A stretch of 64,000 nucleotides of DNA from Roseibium litorale (GTDB lineage Bacteria > Pseudomonadota > Alphaproteobacteria > Rhizobiales > Stappiaceae). Positions 1-7,764 of the stretch are shown in pieces. Every line of letters starts with the position of its first letter. The first letter of the stretch is position 1. Both the position numbers and the translations under genes were made by a program. The stretch covers positions 1 to 64,000 of the forward strand of contig NZ_JACYXI010000004.1 in assembly GCF_014842915.1 (NCBI RefSeq), written 5' to 3'. The notes under the pieces were generated by a model. That model was not told the origin of the DNA, made no database searches, and saw only the letters and a program-made list of their open reading frames with translations.

Positions 1-308
1 GCTTCCTTGTCTTAAAGATCAGCGTACCTGCGTAACTCTTACTCCAAACCCCAACCTTCCGGTCAGAGCCTCGCAAGAACAACGCCGTCCACGCTTCCCT
101 TCCTTCAAATCCTAATTGTCAAAGAACTCTAACCCGTTGGGCTAGATCGGTTTTCCATCTGCGCCTAAGCGAAAATCAGAAGACCAGAACCTCCGGAGAG
201 GCCCGGAACAGAGCCGCCTTATCAACTATCCTAAGACCGTTGTCAACGCTCAATTCCAGTAATTTAGAGCGCAAGGCCCTGTCGCCAGCGACGTTGCCGC
301 CGTCGATG
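1..308 (-). ncRNA. 5' leader of an rRNA operon transcribed leftward (16S gene lies beyond the window)
   Basis: Read on the minus strand, this stretch carries the arrangement seen upstream of alphaproteobacterial 16S genes: promoter, boxB hairpin, boxA-like GTTCTTTGACAATT, then a purine-rich segment containing GGGAAGCGTGGACGGC and a G-rich run toward the edge. No ORF here has coding character. The 16S gene itself is not visible, so calling this the rRNA leader is inference from the ordered motifs. The leader would be transcribed from about position 308 and removed during rRNA processing. Confidence 0.75.
114..145 (-). promoter_or_regulatory. boxB hairpin plus boxA rRNA antitermination site
   Basis: On the minus strand a short hairpin (129-145, CTAGCCC-AAC-GGGTTAG with one G-T pair) is followed directly by GTTCTTTGACAATT (114-128). 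The second element closely resembles boxA of bacterial rRNA operons, where NusB/NusE load and make RNA polymerase resistant to Rho. Hairpin followed by boxA is the classic nut-like order. The NusB/E role is family knowledge; the sequence match is direct. Confidence 0.7.
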
Positions 309-314
309 AACCGG

Positions 315-343
315 GTTATAGGCCCCGCCCCACGAACCGTCAA
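315..343 (-). promoter_or_regulatory. Strong sigma-70 type promoter of the rRNA operon
   Basis: The minus strand shows TTGACG (338-343), a 17-nt G-rich spacer, then TATAAC (315-320). This is a near-consensus vegetative promoter with a GC-rich discriminator, as expected for stringently controlled rRNA promoters. About 15 nt upstream lies a perfect palindrome with A/T-rich ends (358-376, TTTTTCAAA-C-TTTGAAAAA) that could act as an UP element or Fis-type site. A weaker second -35 (TTGACA, 241-246) could serve a downstream P2. Confidence 0.7.
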
Positions 344-345
344 CT

Positions 346-491
346 CCTAAAACAAACTTTTTCAAACTTTGAAAAATCCCCCAACACTCACCCTGTGGAC
401 AAACACCCAACCAACACCCCAAAAACCAACAAAAACCCTCACAAAAAACCCAAAACATAAACATCCACAGAACCTTAACCCACAGTAAGAA
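346..491. other. Non-coding A/C-rich spacer between the rRNA promoter and the thiolase gene
   Basis: This stretch has no credible gene. The plus strand is strongly C/A biased (runs such as CCCCAAAAACC), giving marked strand asymmetry. It holds the palindrome at 358-376 and two DnaA-box-like nonamers, TTGTCCACA on the minus strand (394-402) and ACATCCACA on the plus strand (461-469). Two imperfect boxes are not enough to call an origin. The thiolase stop codon lies at the right end and no clear intrinsic terminator follows it. Confidence 0.5.
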
Positions 492-1691
492 TTAGCATCC
501 CGGCTTGAGCGCAAGCACGCTGGCCAGTCCGCCTGCCGCTGCAATGGCTGCAATTCCCCGTGCTTCGCCGGCTTCTTTTTTCAAATCTTTTTTCAAATCG
601 TCCTTCAAGCCATGGAATAGGCGCACCGCAAGAATAGCTCCGGACGCCCCAATCGGATGGCCTCTCGCGAGCGCACCACCTTCCAGGTTCACTGTCGCCG
701 GGTCCCAAGCCAGATCTTCAAGCGTTGCCATGGCCTGCGGGGCATAGGCTTCCATCAGCTCCAGCCGCTGATAGCGGGAAGGGCTGGTCCCTTCCCGTTT
801 CATCAGCTCTTTGATGGCCAGCGTTGGAACAAGCGCCGGCTGATCTGGATTACCTCCAAGGGACAGGCCTGCTGTCACCTCCATGACCTGCCCCGTCAAC
901 GCCGGCTCTTTCCGGACCAGATCTCGAGCGAACTCGTCACTGGCGATCACGAGAGCTGCAGCAGCATCTGCTTCCACCGCCGTAGCTGCTGACAGGAGAG
1001 CCGTCTCACCTGCCCCGGCAAGAACCGGGCTGCGCAAGGCAACAGCCCCAGACAACAAACGAGTAAAGCTGTCCCGGGCGAGAGGCTCAGATTCCGGTCC
1101 AACCCGAACCAGTTCTCTTGAGAACAGCCCGGCAGCTTCTGCGGCCCTGGCCTTGGCATGGGAGTGAACCGCATAGGAGGCCTGATCTGCCCGGAGATAC
1201 ATCCGGTCCCTCGCAAGACGGCCTGCCGCCTCTGCCAGGTCCGGGTCTTCGAAGGGAGCAGGCGCAAAAGCGGGGCGCGTATAAGGAACAGGCGCCAGAT
1301 CCGGCGAGAGCGGGCGGTGCGCACGCAAGGGCGAGCGGGAAAAACTCTCCATCCCCCCCGCGATCACACAAGAGGCCGCCCCGGATTCGATCAGACGAAC
1401 CCCAAACAGGATCGCATCCAGACCGGAGCAGCATTGCGTATCAAGGGTCAGCGCGGGAACAGTTCTGGGAAGACCGGCGCGCAGGGCTGCCAGCCTGGCC
1501 GGGTTTCCTCCGCCATAAAGCGCATTGCCGAAGATGACGTGATCGACGGCGTCGCCAGACAGGCCGCACTGCGCCAGAAGAGCCTTGATGACCGGAGCGG
1601 CAAGCTCGTCCGCCTGCAAAGACTTGAAGGCCCCTCCCCTCGGCGCAACCGGTGTCCGCAGACCTGCCAGGATCACCGCCTTGCTGCTCAT
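492..1691 (-). CDS. Thiolase-family protein lacking two catalytic residues, last gene of the biotin-transporter operon
   Basis: This 399-residue protein has the normal length and fold signatures of a beta-ketothiolase. The nucleophilic cysteine motif is present (C87 in QCCSG) and so is GHPIGASG with H345. Two other active-site motifs are altered. The NEAF motif reads MEAYA (M313 for Asn), and the C-terminal CxGGGxG motif reads AAAGGLA, so the second catalytic Cys is Ala (about position 384). It could therefore load an acyl group on C87 but would be poor at ordinary Claisen chemistry. Its start overlaps the ligase stop by 4 nt (ATGA), indicating translational coupling. A thiolase, an AMP-ligase and BioY also occur together in the B. 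subtilis yhfS-yhfT-yhfU cluster. The real reaction is unknown. Confidence 0.8.
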   Translation of the reverse strand: MSSKAVILAGLRTPVAPRGGAFKSLQADELAAPVIKALLAQCGLSGDAVDHVIFGNALYGGGNPARLAALRAGLPRTVPALTLDTQCCSGLDAILFGVRLIESGAASCVIAGGMESFSRSPLRAHRPLSPDLAPVPYTRPAFAPAPFEDPDLAEAAGRLARDRMYLRADQASYAVHSHAKARAAEAAGLFSRELVRVGPESEPLARDSFTRLLSGAVALRSPVLAGAGETALLSAATAVEADAAAALVIASDEFARDLVRKEPALTGQVMEVTAGLSLGGNPDQPALVPTLAIKELMKREGTSPSRYQRLELMEAYAPQAMATLEDLAWDPATVNLEGGALARGHPIGASGAILAVRLFHGLKDDLKKDLKKEAGEARGIAAIAAAGGLASVLALKPGC

Positions 1692-3154
1692 ACCTTCAGC
1701 CCCTCCGGAGCGGCTGGCGGAGTCTTGCCCTCAGTGACCATCGCCTCCAGCTGCTTCAGGTCGATCTTGCCGCCCGGTGTCAGCGGCATTGCGTCCAGAA
1801 ACAGAAACGCCCTCGGTGTCCGCGACCGTCCGAGTAGTGTGAGACAATGACGCCGCAGCCCGGCCCCTCCCAGTCCGGACCCCGTCTCCGTTTGAACCAC
1901 GGCCACGAGAGCGGCTCCGCGCACCGGGTCCCGCTTTGCAACCACAGCCGCAAGGGCAACATCCTCATGCGAGAGCAGCACCTGCTCGACCTCCTCAGGA
2001 TAGATGTTGAGCCCTGAAGTTATGATCATGCGCTTTTCGCGCCCAGCGAGATAGAGGAAGCCGTTTTCATCAAGCCAGCCACGGTCCCCGACGGTCAGCC
2101 ATCCATTCTCGCGGGCAATTTCACTGCCGCCGCCGCAAATATAGCCATCGAACAGCATGGAGCTGCGCACCCAGATCGCTCCGGTCTCACCCGCTGGCAG
2201 CTCTTCCTGGTTTTCGCTGCGGATGGAAATCCCGACACCATAGGCAGCCCGCCCCACAGAGCCGTCCGGCGGATTGTCCTCGGGAGCGGAGATGGTGATG
2301 AAACTCATCTCTGACGCGCCATAGAACTCCACCAGCCGGGCACAGGGGAAAACCGACGCCATAGCCCTGCGGTCCGCTTCGCGCCATTTGGCGCCACTGG
2401 CAAGCACGAGCCTGACACCCTCCGCCGCACCGCTACGGCGCAGCTCTCCCGCCATGTAGTGGATCTGGGTTGGCGTGGCATAAAGAACGGATGGCCCTTC
2501 GGCCCGCAGACGCGCAGCCAGCCAGCGCGGATTGAAGCGCTCCGCGATTTCCACAACCGCTCCTGATGCGATGCCATGAACCGCTCCATAAAGGTGAAGC
2601 GAATGCACCATGTTGCCTGGAATGAGAACGCGGTCAGCTTCGCCGATTGCAAACTCCGCCGCGCTGACGGCGAAGCTGTCGAGCCAGGACCGGTGGCTGC
2701 GGCAATAGCCCTTCGGATCGCCGGTGGAGCCGGAGGTGAAGCCTGCGTAGAAAGGGGCATCTGCGGCGGGAGCGGCCCCGGCTGCATCCGTTGGTTCTCT
2801 CAAGGCAGTGCCCTTTGCCATGAGCGCCGGGAAGCTTCTCTCATCAAGGATGACAGAGGGCCGGGTTTGCGTCTCGATCCACTGGCGCCGCCGGTCCGGC
2901 CAGGCCGGATCATAGACCATGGCAACCGCTCCGGCCCGGGCAGCCGCAAAGAAGCCGATGAGAAGCCGGATGGGGTCTTCCAGGTACAAGGCGACCCGCC
3001 CGCCTTCCGGCAGGCGGGACCCAAGAGCCCGCGCAAGACACAGGATCTCATCGCTCAGCTGCCTGCGGGTGAGCGTGCGGGGGCCACAAGACAGCGCCAG
3101 CCGCTCAGGATCCGCCTCCGCCAGCGGCTGCACACTCTCGCCGACATATCCCAT
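1688..3154 (-). CDS. AMP-dependent acyl-CoA synthetase/ligase linked to bioY
   Basis: This 488-residue member of the ANL superfamily would activate a carboxylic acid through an acyl-adenylate to an acyl-CoA. The P-loop-like motif TSGSTGDPKG, the EFYGASE adenine-pocket motif, the VGDRGWLDENGFLYLAGR hinge region and the C-terminal GGKID catalytic lysine are all present, so it looks active. It lies between bioY (29-nt gap) and the thiolase (4-nt overlap) in one operon. The substrate is not evident. The context suggests a carboxylate related to biotin, such as biotin itself, a shortened biotin or a pimelate-type precursor. That is inference from neighbours. Confidence 0.85.
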   Translation of the reverse strand: MGYVGESVQPLAEADPERLALSCGPRTLTRRQLSDEILCLARALGSRLPEGGRVALYLEDPIRLLIGFFAAARAGAVAMVYDPAWPDRRRQWIETQTRPSVILDERSFPALMAKGTALREPTDAAGAAPAADAPFYAGFTSGSTGDPKGYCRSHRSWLDSFAVSAAEFAIGEADRVLIPGNMVHSLHLYGAVHGIASGAVVEIAERFNPRWLAARLRAEGPSVLYATPTQIHYMAGELRRSGAAEGVRLVLASGAKWREADRRAMASVFPCARLVEFYGASEMSFITISAPEDNPPDGSVGRAAYGVGISIRSENQEELPAGETGAIWVRSSMLFDGYICGGGSEIARENGWLTVGDRGWLDENGFLYLAGREKRMIITSGLNIYPEEVEQVLLSHEDVALAAVVAKRDPVRGAALVAVVQTETGSGLGGAGLRRHCLTLLGRSRTPRAFLFLDAMPLTPGGKIDLKQLEAMVTEGKTPPAAPEGLKV

Positions 3155-3183
3155 GGCGGATTGATCCAGCCAGATGTCCGGCT

Positions 3184-3738
3184 TCAGGAGCGGGACAGAA
3201 GCGCGCTCGGCAGGCCGCGCGCAACGGTTTCGGCCACGGCGGCGGCTACCACGACCTTGAGCAGATCCCCAGGCAGGAACACAGCGCTGCCCGCAGCGGC
3301 CTTCGCAAGGCTCATGTCCGCCAGGAAGGCGAGGCCTGGAATGCCGAAGAGATAGACAACCCCGATGCCGCCAACAGTGGCGGCAAGCGCCGCGGCAGGC
3401 AGGACCCGCCAGGACGCCGTCTTCTGCATGATCAGCCCGGCGGCAAGCGCTCCGAGCGGCCAGGCAAGGATGAACCCGGCGCCGGGAGACTGGAAGACCG
3501 CCAGGCCACCACGGCCACCGGCAAGAAGCGGCGCACCAAGGGCGACCAGGAACAGGAAGAGAAGAATGGAAAGGGCACCGCGAACCGGGCCAAGCATCAC
3601 GCCGGCCAGCATGATGCCGAGGGTCTGGGCGGTTACAGGCACGCCACCGGCAACCGGGATGGCCAGCTTCGGCAAAAGGCCAAGGGCAGCGGTCAGAGCA
3701 GCATAAAAGGCGATCTGAACCAGAGTACGGTCATTCAT
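3184..3738 (-). CDS. bioY: BioY, biotin-binding S component of an ECF transporter
   Basis: A hydrophobic 184-residue protein with about six membrane segments and the BioY hallmarks: a GGVPVTAQTLG segment, MLGPVRGALS, and a glycine-rich loop (AGGRGGLAVFQSPGAGF). BioY binds biotin at the membrane and is energised by BioM and BioN, encoded just upstream in the same operon. The ATG at 3738 is preferred because AAGGA sits 8 nt upstream; an in-frame ATG two codons earlier is possible. The order bioM-bioN-bioY is the usual alphaproteobacterial arrangement in altered order. Confidence 0.9.
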   Translation of the reverse strand: MNDRTLVQIAFYAALTAALGLLPKLAIPVAGGVPVTAQTLGIMLAGVMLGPVRGALSILLFLFLVALGAPLLAGGRGGLAVFQSPGAGFILAWPLGALAAGLIMQKTASWRVLPAAALAATVGGIGVVYLFGIPGLAFLADMSLAKAAAGSAVFLPGDLLKVVVAAAVAETVARGLPSALLSRS

Positions 3739-3788
3739 GCTCATTTCCTTTTCCGGATCAGCCGGCATCCAACACGCTCCGGCATCCC

Positions 3789-4433
3789 TCAGGTTATTGT
3801 CCGCGCGGGCAGTGCGCCGGGATTGTTATCCGCCAGGCCATCTGCACTACCCCGCGCCGTCAGCGCTTCGGCCACATTGTCGGCCATGGCAAGAGACTGC
3901 AGCATGAACGGCCCCATCAGCCGCCAGCTGCCACGCTTGCCGGTGCGGGCCTGATAGGCTTCGCGCAAGGAGGAATATACACCGAGAAGCACCGGCGCAA
4001 ATCTTAGCACAAGGGTGACCGCCAGAGCGGGCTTGCGGGGGGAGAAGCCGAACCAGCCGAGCGGCGCAAAAAGCCGCATGACGGCCTGAAGCATGTCATC
4101 CATCCGGGTGGTGATGGTCACGAGATTGGCCAGGAGGACCAAAGCCGCCAGCCTCTCGACCGAGACAATGCCTTCCCAGATGTCTCCGGTGATTGCGTGC
4201 AAGGCAAAGATCATTGCCAGCATGAGAGCCATAGGCCGCAAGGCTCTGAGTTCACCAAGCCCCCGCGTGCCGAGGCTCGCGTAAAGCCCCAGCACCAGAA
4301 CCAGCACGGCACTCAAGACCGGAATGTCCTTGATGGGAAACACCGCCATGCTCACAACCGCCAGGCCAGTCAGCTTGAGCCAGGCCGGAAGCCGGTGGCA
4401 CCAGGACCGGCCCGGCATATAGAGAGAGATCAC
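3789..4433 (-). CDS. bioN: BioN, transmembrane coupling (T) component of the biotin ECF transporter
   Basis: This 214-residue CbiQ/EcfT-type protein has several membrane helices. Near the C-terminus are the two short Ala-Arg signatures of T components (YQARTG and LTARGS), which form the coupling helices that contact the ATPase. Its start overlaps the bioM stop by 4 nt, so the two are translationally coupled. It links ATP hydrolysis by BioM to toppling of BioY. The length fits the family (about 200-260). Confidence 0.9.
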   Translation of the reverse strand: MISLYMPGRSWCHRLPAWLKLTGLAVVSMAVFPIKDIPVLSAVLVLVLGLYASLGTRGLGELRALRPMALMLAMIFALHAITGDIWEGIVSVERLAALVLLANLVTITTRMDDMLQAVMRLFAPLGWFGFSPRKPALAVTLVLRFAPVLLGVYSSLREAYQARTGKRGSWRLMGPFMLQSLAMADNVAEALTARGSADGLADNNPGALPARTIT

Positions 4434-5206
4434 AAGTCCTCTCCATTCAGCGGGGCCGCGGCCCGGACCTCAAGATCCACCTCATAGGCGGGTAGAACCT
4501 CCGCAGGCGGTCCGTCCATGCGAATGCGCCCCGCTTCCAGCCACACCACCCTGTCATAGGATCGCAAAAGGCTGAGATCGTGGCTGATCATGACGATCTT
4601 CTGGTCCAGCCCGTCCAGCAGCCTGTGGATCCGCCGGGAGGCCAATCCGTCCAGAGACGACATGGGCTCGTCCAGCACCAGCAGCCGGGGCTGCATCACC
4701 AGAACGGCAAGGATGCAGATCAGCTGTTTCTGGCCCTCGGAAAGTTCGGCAAACGGTTTTCCGGCAAGATGAGCGCATCCATGCTGAGCGAGAAAGTCGA
4801 GCGCTCCGGCCCGGGCCGTCTGTTTGGCCTCACCAAGCTGCGTCAGCCCGAAGGCGATCTCTTCTTCCACCGTCGGAAAGATGGCCTGGTGATCGGGGTT
4901 CTGGAACACGAAGCCCACATAGCGCGGCAGTTCGGCCAAAGCCTGTTTCGTTTCTGCACCGAAAACGCGGACGCTGCCCCGGGAGGGAAGGCGAAGCCCG
5001 TTCAGGAGACGGATCAGGCTGCTCTTGCCCGATCCGTTGAGGCCGACGAGACCGATGCGGCGCTCAGACAGGCGAAGGGAGATATCCGTGAGCACCTGAC
5101 GATTCGACAAGGTCAGGCTGACACCCTCCAGCAGCGCATAAGGACTGGCGTCAGGATCAAAGGCTGCGGCGGCGCGGTTCTGCTGCCGTTTCCGAAAGAA
5201 AGCCAT
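4430..5206 (-). CDS. bioM: BioM, ATPase of the biotin ECF transporter
   Basis: This 258-residue ABC ATPase has Walker A GLNGSGKSS, Q-loop FQNPDHQ, signature LSEGQKQ, Walker B LLVLDEP and the H-loop ISHD. FQNPDHQ and LSEGQ are typical of ECF/CbiO ATPases. An N-terminal extension of about 25 residues is rich in R/Q/A. It is the first gene of the operon bioM-bioN-bioY-ligase-thiolase, with a promoter-like sequence 50-75 nt upstream. Energy-coupling role is established for the family. Confidence 0.9.
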   Translation of the reverse strand: MAFFRKRQQNRAAAAFDPDASPYALLEGVSLTLSNRQVLTDISLRLSERRIGLVGLNGSGKSSLIRLLNGLRLPSRGSVRVFGAETKQALAELPRYVGFVFQNPDHQAIFPTVEEEIAFGLTQLGEAKQTARAGALDFLAQHGCAHLAGKPFAELSEGQKQLICILAVLVMQPRLLVLDEPMSSLDGLASRRIHRLLDGLDQKIVMISHDLSLLRSYDRVVWLEAGRIRMDGPPAEVLPAYEVDLEVRAAAPLNGEDL

Positions 5207-5232
5207 GTCTCGCGCAAGATCCTCGTTGTGCA

Positions 5233-5282
5233 GGGCGGAACATCCGCCCGACGCTTATTCACATCTTGCAATGAATTGTCAA
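5233..5282 (-). promoter_or_regulatory. Putative promoter and hairpin operator of the bioMNY operon
   Basis: On the minus strand TTGACA (5277-5282) is followed after 17 nt by AATAAG (5254-5259), a plausible sigma-70 promoter. Just downstream, near the expected transcription start, lies an inverted repeat GGGCGGA-TGT-TCCGCCC (5233-5249). It could be an operator or a 5' mRNA hairpin. The TTATAGATAA-type BioR box known from some alphaproteobacteria is not visible here. Confidence 0.45.
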
Positions 5283-5295
5283 AACGCGAGGCTAG

Positions 5296-6708
5296 TCAGG
5301 CTACCGGGCCCGGCAGATCCCGCGCCTGAGGCCGGGGATCCGCCAGCACCTCCGCAACACGGGTTACGGCAGTGCGGAACTCGATACCGCCTGCGATCGA
5401 TCCGAGACACAGCCGCATGAAGGGCGCGGGCCTGCGGTCCGATGCCTGGAAATACCGGGAGGAAAGGCTTGCAACACCTCTGCGCCGGAGCTCTGCCTCC
5501 ACGGCCCCCGGATCGGTTTCCGGGTCAAGATGCAGCCAGCCGAACACCTTGTCGGGTCCGCCTTCGAACCGCCCGCCGCCAAGCAGCTCCCGGGTCATCT
5601 CAAACCTCGCCTCGTTGGCCCGGCGCTTTTCCTGCAGAACGCGCTTCAGCGTTCCGTCGGCAATCCAGCCGGATACGAGCTCGGCCGTGATCGGCGACGC
5701 CATCCAGGTGCTTTCGCCGATCAGATTGCGGACAGCGTGACCGTATTCCCTCGGAACATGGACAAAACCGATACGGCTGCCGGGAGAAAGCAATTTCGAG
5801 ATGCTTGCGATGGAGGCTGTCAGTTCCGGCGCCAGTTCACCGATGGCGGGCAGCTCCTCGCGCACGAACGGCGTGTAGGGATCATCCTCAATGATTTTCA
5901 GCCCATGCAGTCTGGCAACTTGGACCAGTTCCTCCCGCTCCGCCAGGGTCATGGTATGCGTGGTGGGATTGTGCATGTTCGGCATCAGGAACACACCCCG
6001 CACCCCCTCGGTACGGGCAACCCTGCCAAGCGCCTCCGGATCCATGGCCAGAAACCGCCCGTCTACGCCACGGCGCATGGGCACCGGAACCAGTTTCAGG
6101 CCAAGATGCGGGGCCGAATTCAGAAGGGACGGATAGGTGAAGGTGTCAACCGCAACCGCATCCCCCTGCCGGAACAGAGCCTGCAGCAGAACCTGAATGC
6201 CATGCTGCGCGCCACAGGTGACCGCGATATCCGAGGGATCTGCAGACAAGCGGAACAGCTGGAACAAACGGGCCCCCGCTTCCCGGTGATGCGCAAGACC
6301 TTCCGAAGGCACGAAACCGTTCAGCCGTTCGATACCTGGCGTGCGGGACAGCCGGGCGAGCCCTTTCGCAAGATCCGGATTGAGATGCGGAAAGGCAAAG
6401 TTCCGGGCCAGATCCAGCTCCCCGGCCCGGTCTTCGCGCGGGATCAGGGGTGACGCCTCGATTTCCGCAGGCGCTACAAAGGTGCCTCGCCCGGTCTCGC
6501 CACGCAGAAGCCGCCTGCGCTCTGCTTCTCTATAAGCACGGGTAATCGTGCCCAGTGTCACGCCGAGCTGATAGGCAAGTTCCCGCTGGGGCGGAAGCTT
6601 CGTGCCGATTGCCAGCGCCCCCGAGCGGATATCTGCCTCCAGAGCATCTGCAACGGCAAGATAGATCGGCCCGGAGGCAGTCGAAATGTCTGGGCACCAT
6701 ATTGTCAT
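5296..6708 (-). CDS. MocR-type transcriptional regulator (GntR HTH fused to a PLP aminotransferase fold)
   Basis: This 470-residue protein has an N-terminal GntR winged helix (residues about 10-80, with QRELAYQLGVTLGTITRAY) and a C-terminal class-I aminotransferase domain with the PLP lysine in SISKLLSPGSR. MocR proteins bind PLP or a PLP-amino acid adduct and usually act as regulators, not transaminases. The gene is divergent from a LysE-type exporter with 80 bp between start codons, and repeated TGTAT motifs lie there, so the exporter is its likely target. No ribosome-binding site precedes the ATG, which suggests a leaderless transcript. The downstream biotin operon has its own promoter. 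Confidence 0.85.
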   Translation of the reverse strand: MTIWCPDISTASGPIYLAVADALEADIRSGALAIGTKLPPQRELAYQLGVTLGTITRAYREAERRRLLRGETGRGTFVAPAEIEASPLIPREDRAGELDLARNFAFPHLNPDLAKGLARLSRTPGIERLNGFVPSEGLAHHREAGARLFQLFRLSADPSDIAVTCGAQHGIQVLLQALFRQGDAVAVDTFTYPSLLNSAPHLGLKLVPVPMRRGVDGRFLAMDPEALGRVARTEGVRGVFLMPNMHNPTTHTMTLAEREELVQVARLHGLKIIEDDPYTPFVREELPAIGELAPELTASIASISKLLSPGSRIGFVHVPREYGHAVRNLIGESTWMASPITAELVSGWIADGTLKRVLQEKRRANEARFEMTRELLGGGRFEGGPDKVFGWLHLDPETDPGAVEAELRRRGVASLSSRYFQASDRRPAPFMRLCLGSIAGGIEFRTAVTRVAEVLADPRPQARDLPGPVA

Positions 6709-6784
6709 GAATACAATAAATACATTGACGAAAACAAAGATGCAAGCGATTGCTTTGTCATCATTAATTGTATCGATTGTATCT
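6709..6784. promoter_or_regulatory. MocR operator pair between the mocR-like gene and the LysE exporter gene
   Basis: Two copies of TGTAT-NN-ATTGTAT lie head to head: TTGTATCGATTGTATCT on the plus strand at 6768-6784 and ATGTATTTATTGTATTC on the minus strand at 6709-6725. One abuts each start codon. Repeated half-sites on both sides of a divergent spacer are typical of MocR/PdxR-type operators. Assignment to this regulator is inference from position. Confidence 0.6.
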
Positions 6785-6788
6785 CATT

Positions 6789-7385
6789 ATGGACACCGCT
6801 GCTCTCGCTGCCTTCGCCCTGTTCGTTGCCGTGATGACCGGAACACCCGGCCCAGGCAATCTGACCTTCATGGCCATTGGCGCTACCTCCGGATACCGCA
6901 CGGCCTTTCCGGTCATTCTGGCCTCACAGATCGGCTCCATCTGCCTGAACCTTTGCGTTGCCTTCGGTCTCGGGCAAGTGATGGCGCAGGGCGGAACCCT
7001 TGTGACGGTCTTCAAGGTCCTGAGCATGGGATATATGACCTATCTGGCCTGGCGGATCATATCGCTGAGCATCAAGCCCAAGGGAACCGTAAGTCTGCCG
7101 AGCTTCTGGGAAGGGCTCCTGATCCATCCGCTCAGCCCTAAGACCTGGGCCATGAGCCTGGTCGCCTTCACGACATTCTTTGCCGGCAATGGTCTCGGCC
7201 TTGGTGAAAACGCCCTGATCCTGACGGGGGGCTTTATCACGGGCGGCATGATCTCCCACTCCATCTGGGCGCTCCTTGGCGTCTCGATCCTTTCCCTATT
7301 GGGAGAAGGCAAGGCGCTCCGGATCACGACCGTGCTGATGGCCGCAGGCATGCTTGCGGCCACCGCCTGGGCGATGCTGCTCTGA
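6789..7385 (+). CDS. LysE/RhtB-family amino acid or metabolite exporter
   Basis: A 198-residue inner-membrane protein with about six helices and the family signature TGTPGPGNLTFMAIGATSGY near the N-terminus. LysE/RhtB members export amino acids or related metabolites. The upstream TTG in frame (6768) would start inside the operator, so the ATG at 6789 is chosen. There is no Shine-Dalgarno sequence before it. The divergent MocR regulator suggests export is induced by an amino acid or PLP-related metabolite. The substrate cannot be read from sequence. Confidence 0.8.
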   Translation: MDTAALAAFALFVAVMTGTPGPGNLTFMAIGATSGYRTAFPVILASQIGSICLNLCVAFGLGQVMAQGGTLVTVFKVLSMGYMTYLAWRIISLSIKPKGTVSLPSFWEGLLIHPLSPKTWAMSLVAFTTFFAGNGLGLGENALILTGGFITGGMISHSIWALLGVSILSLLGEGKALRITTVLMAAGMLAATAWAMLL

Positions 7386-7396
7386 GCAGCAAGCGC

Positions 7397-7666
7397 TTAC
7401 TCTTTATCTGAGACGATACTGTCGCAGCGATGCTCCAGTTGGGCTCTTAATTCGCGCCGCCAGCTCTCATCCAGACTGCCTCCCAGACCAGTCCGCGCAT
7501 AGAGCCCAGCATCGCGAAGCAGCGGCTCAGACAAATGGGCAAGGTCAGCACGCAGCGGGTCCCTGCGGAAAGCCAAGCCCAGGCGGGACATAAGGGATTT
7601 CAGGGCAGTCTTGATCAAAAAAGGCATAGCACGGCCATTCTGCCGAACAGGTGTGTCCGCAGTCAT
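7397..7666 (-). CDS. Small basic protein, DUF1127-like
   Basis: An 89-residue protein with a short Arg-rich middle part and the segment LSEPLLRDAGL, which resembles the LSDRELRDIGL motif of DUF1127 proteins. In Hyphomicrobiales some DUF1127 proteins affect RNA turnover or carbon and phosphate metabolism. The ATG at 7666 is favoured by GGAG 9 nt upstream; the next ATG (7627) would give a 76-residue form. It converges with the LysE gene and is divergent from the LysR gene. Family assignment is tentative. Confidence 0.5.
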   Translation of the reverse strand: MTADTPVRQNGRAMPFLIKTALKSLMSRLGLAFRRDPLRADLAHLSEPLLRDAGLYARTGLGGSLDESWRRELRAQLEHRCDSIVSDKE

Positions 7667-7764
7667 TGGGGAGATACTCCAAAGGGTTGCGGCAAGAGTA
7701 ATGGCGGAATAGGATCTGGCTGACCAACCAAAATTCCGCTCACCTGCATAAGGAGAGCTTATGC

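Noticed and set aside
394-469. DnaA-box-like nonamers near the rRNA promoter, as a possible replication origin
   Set aside because: Only two imperfect boxes, no AT-rich unwinding element next to them and no origin-linked genes nearby.
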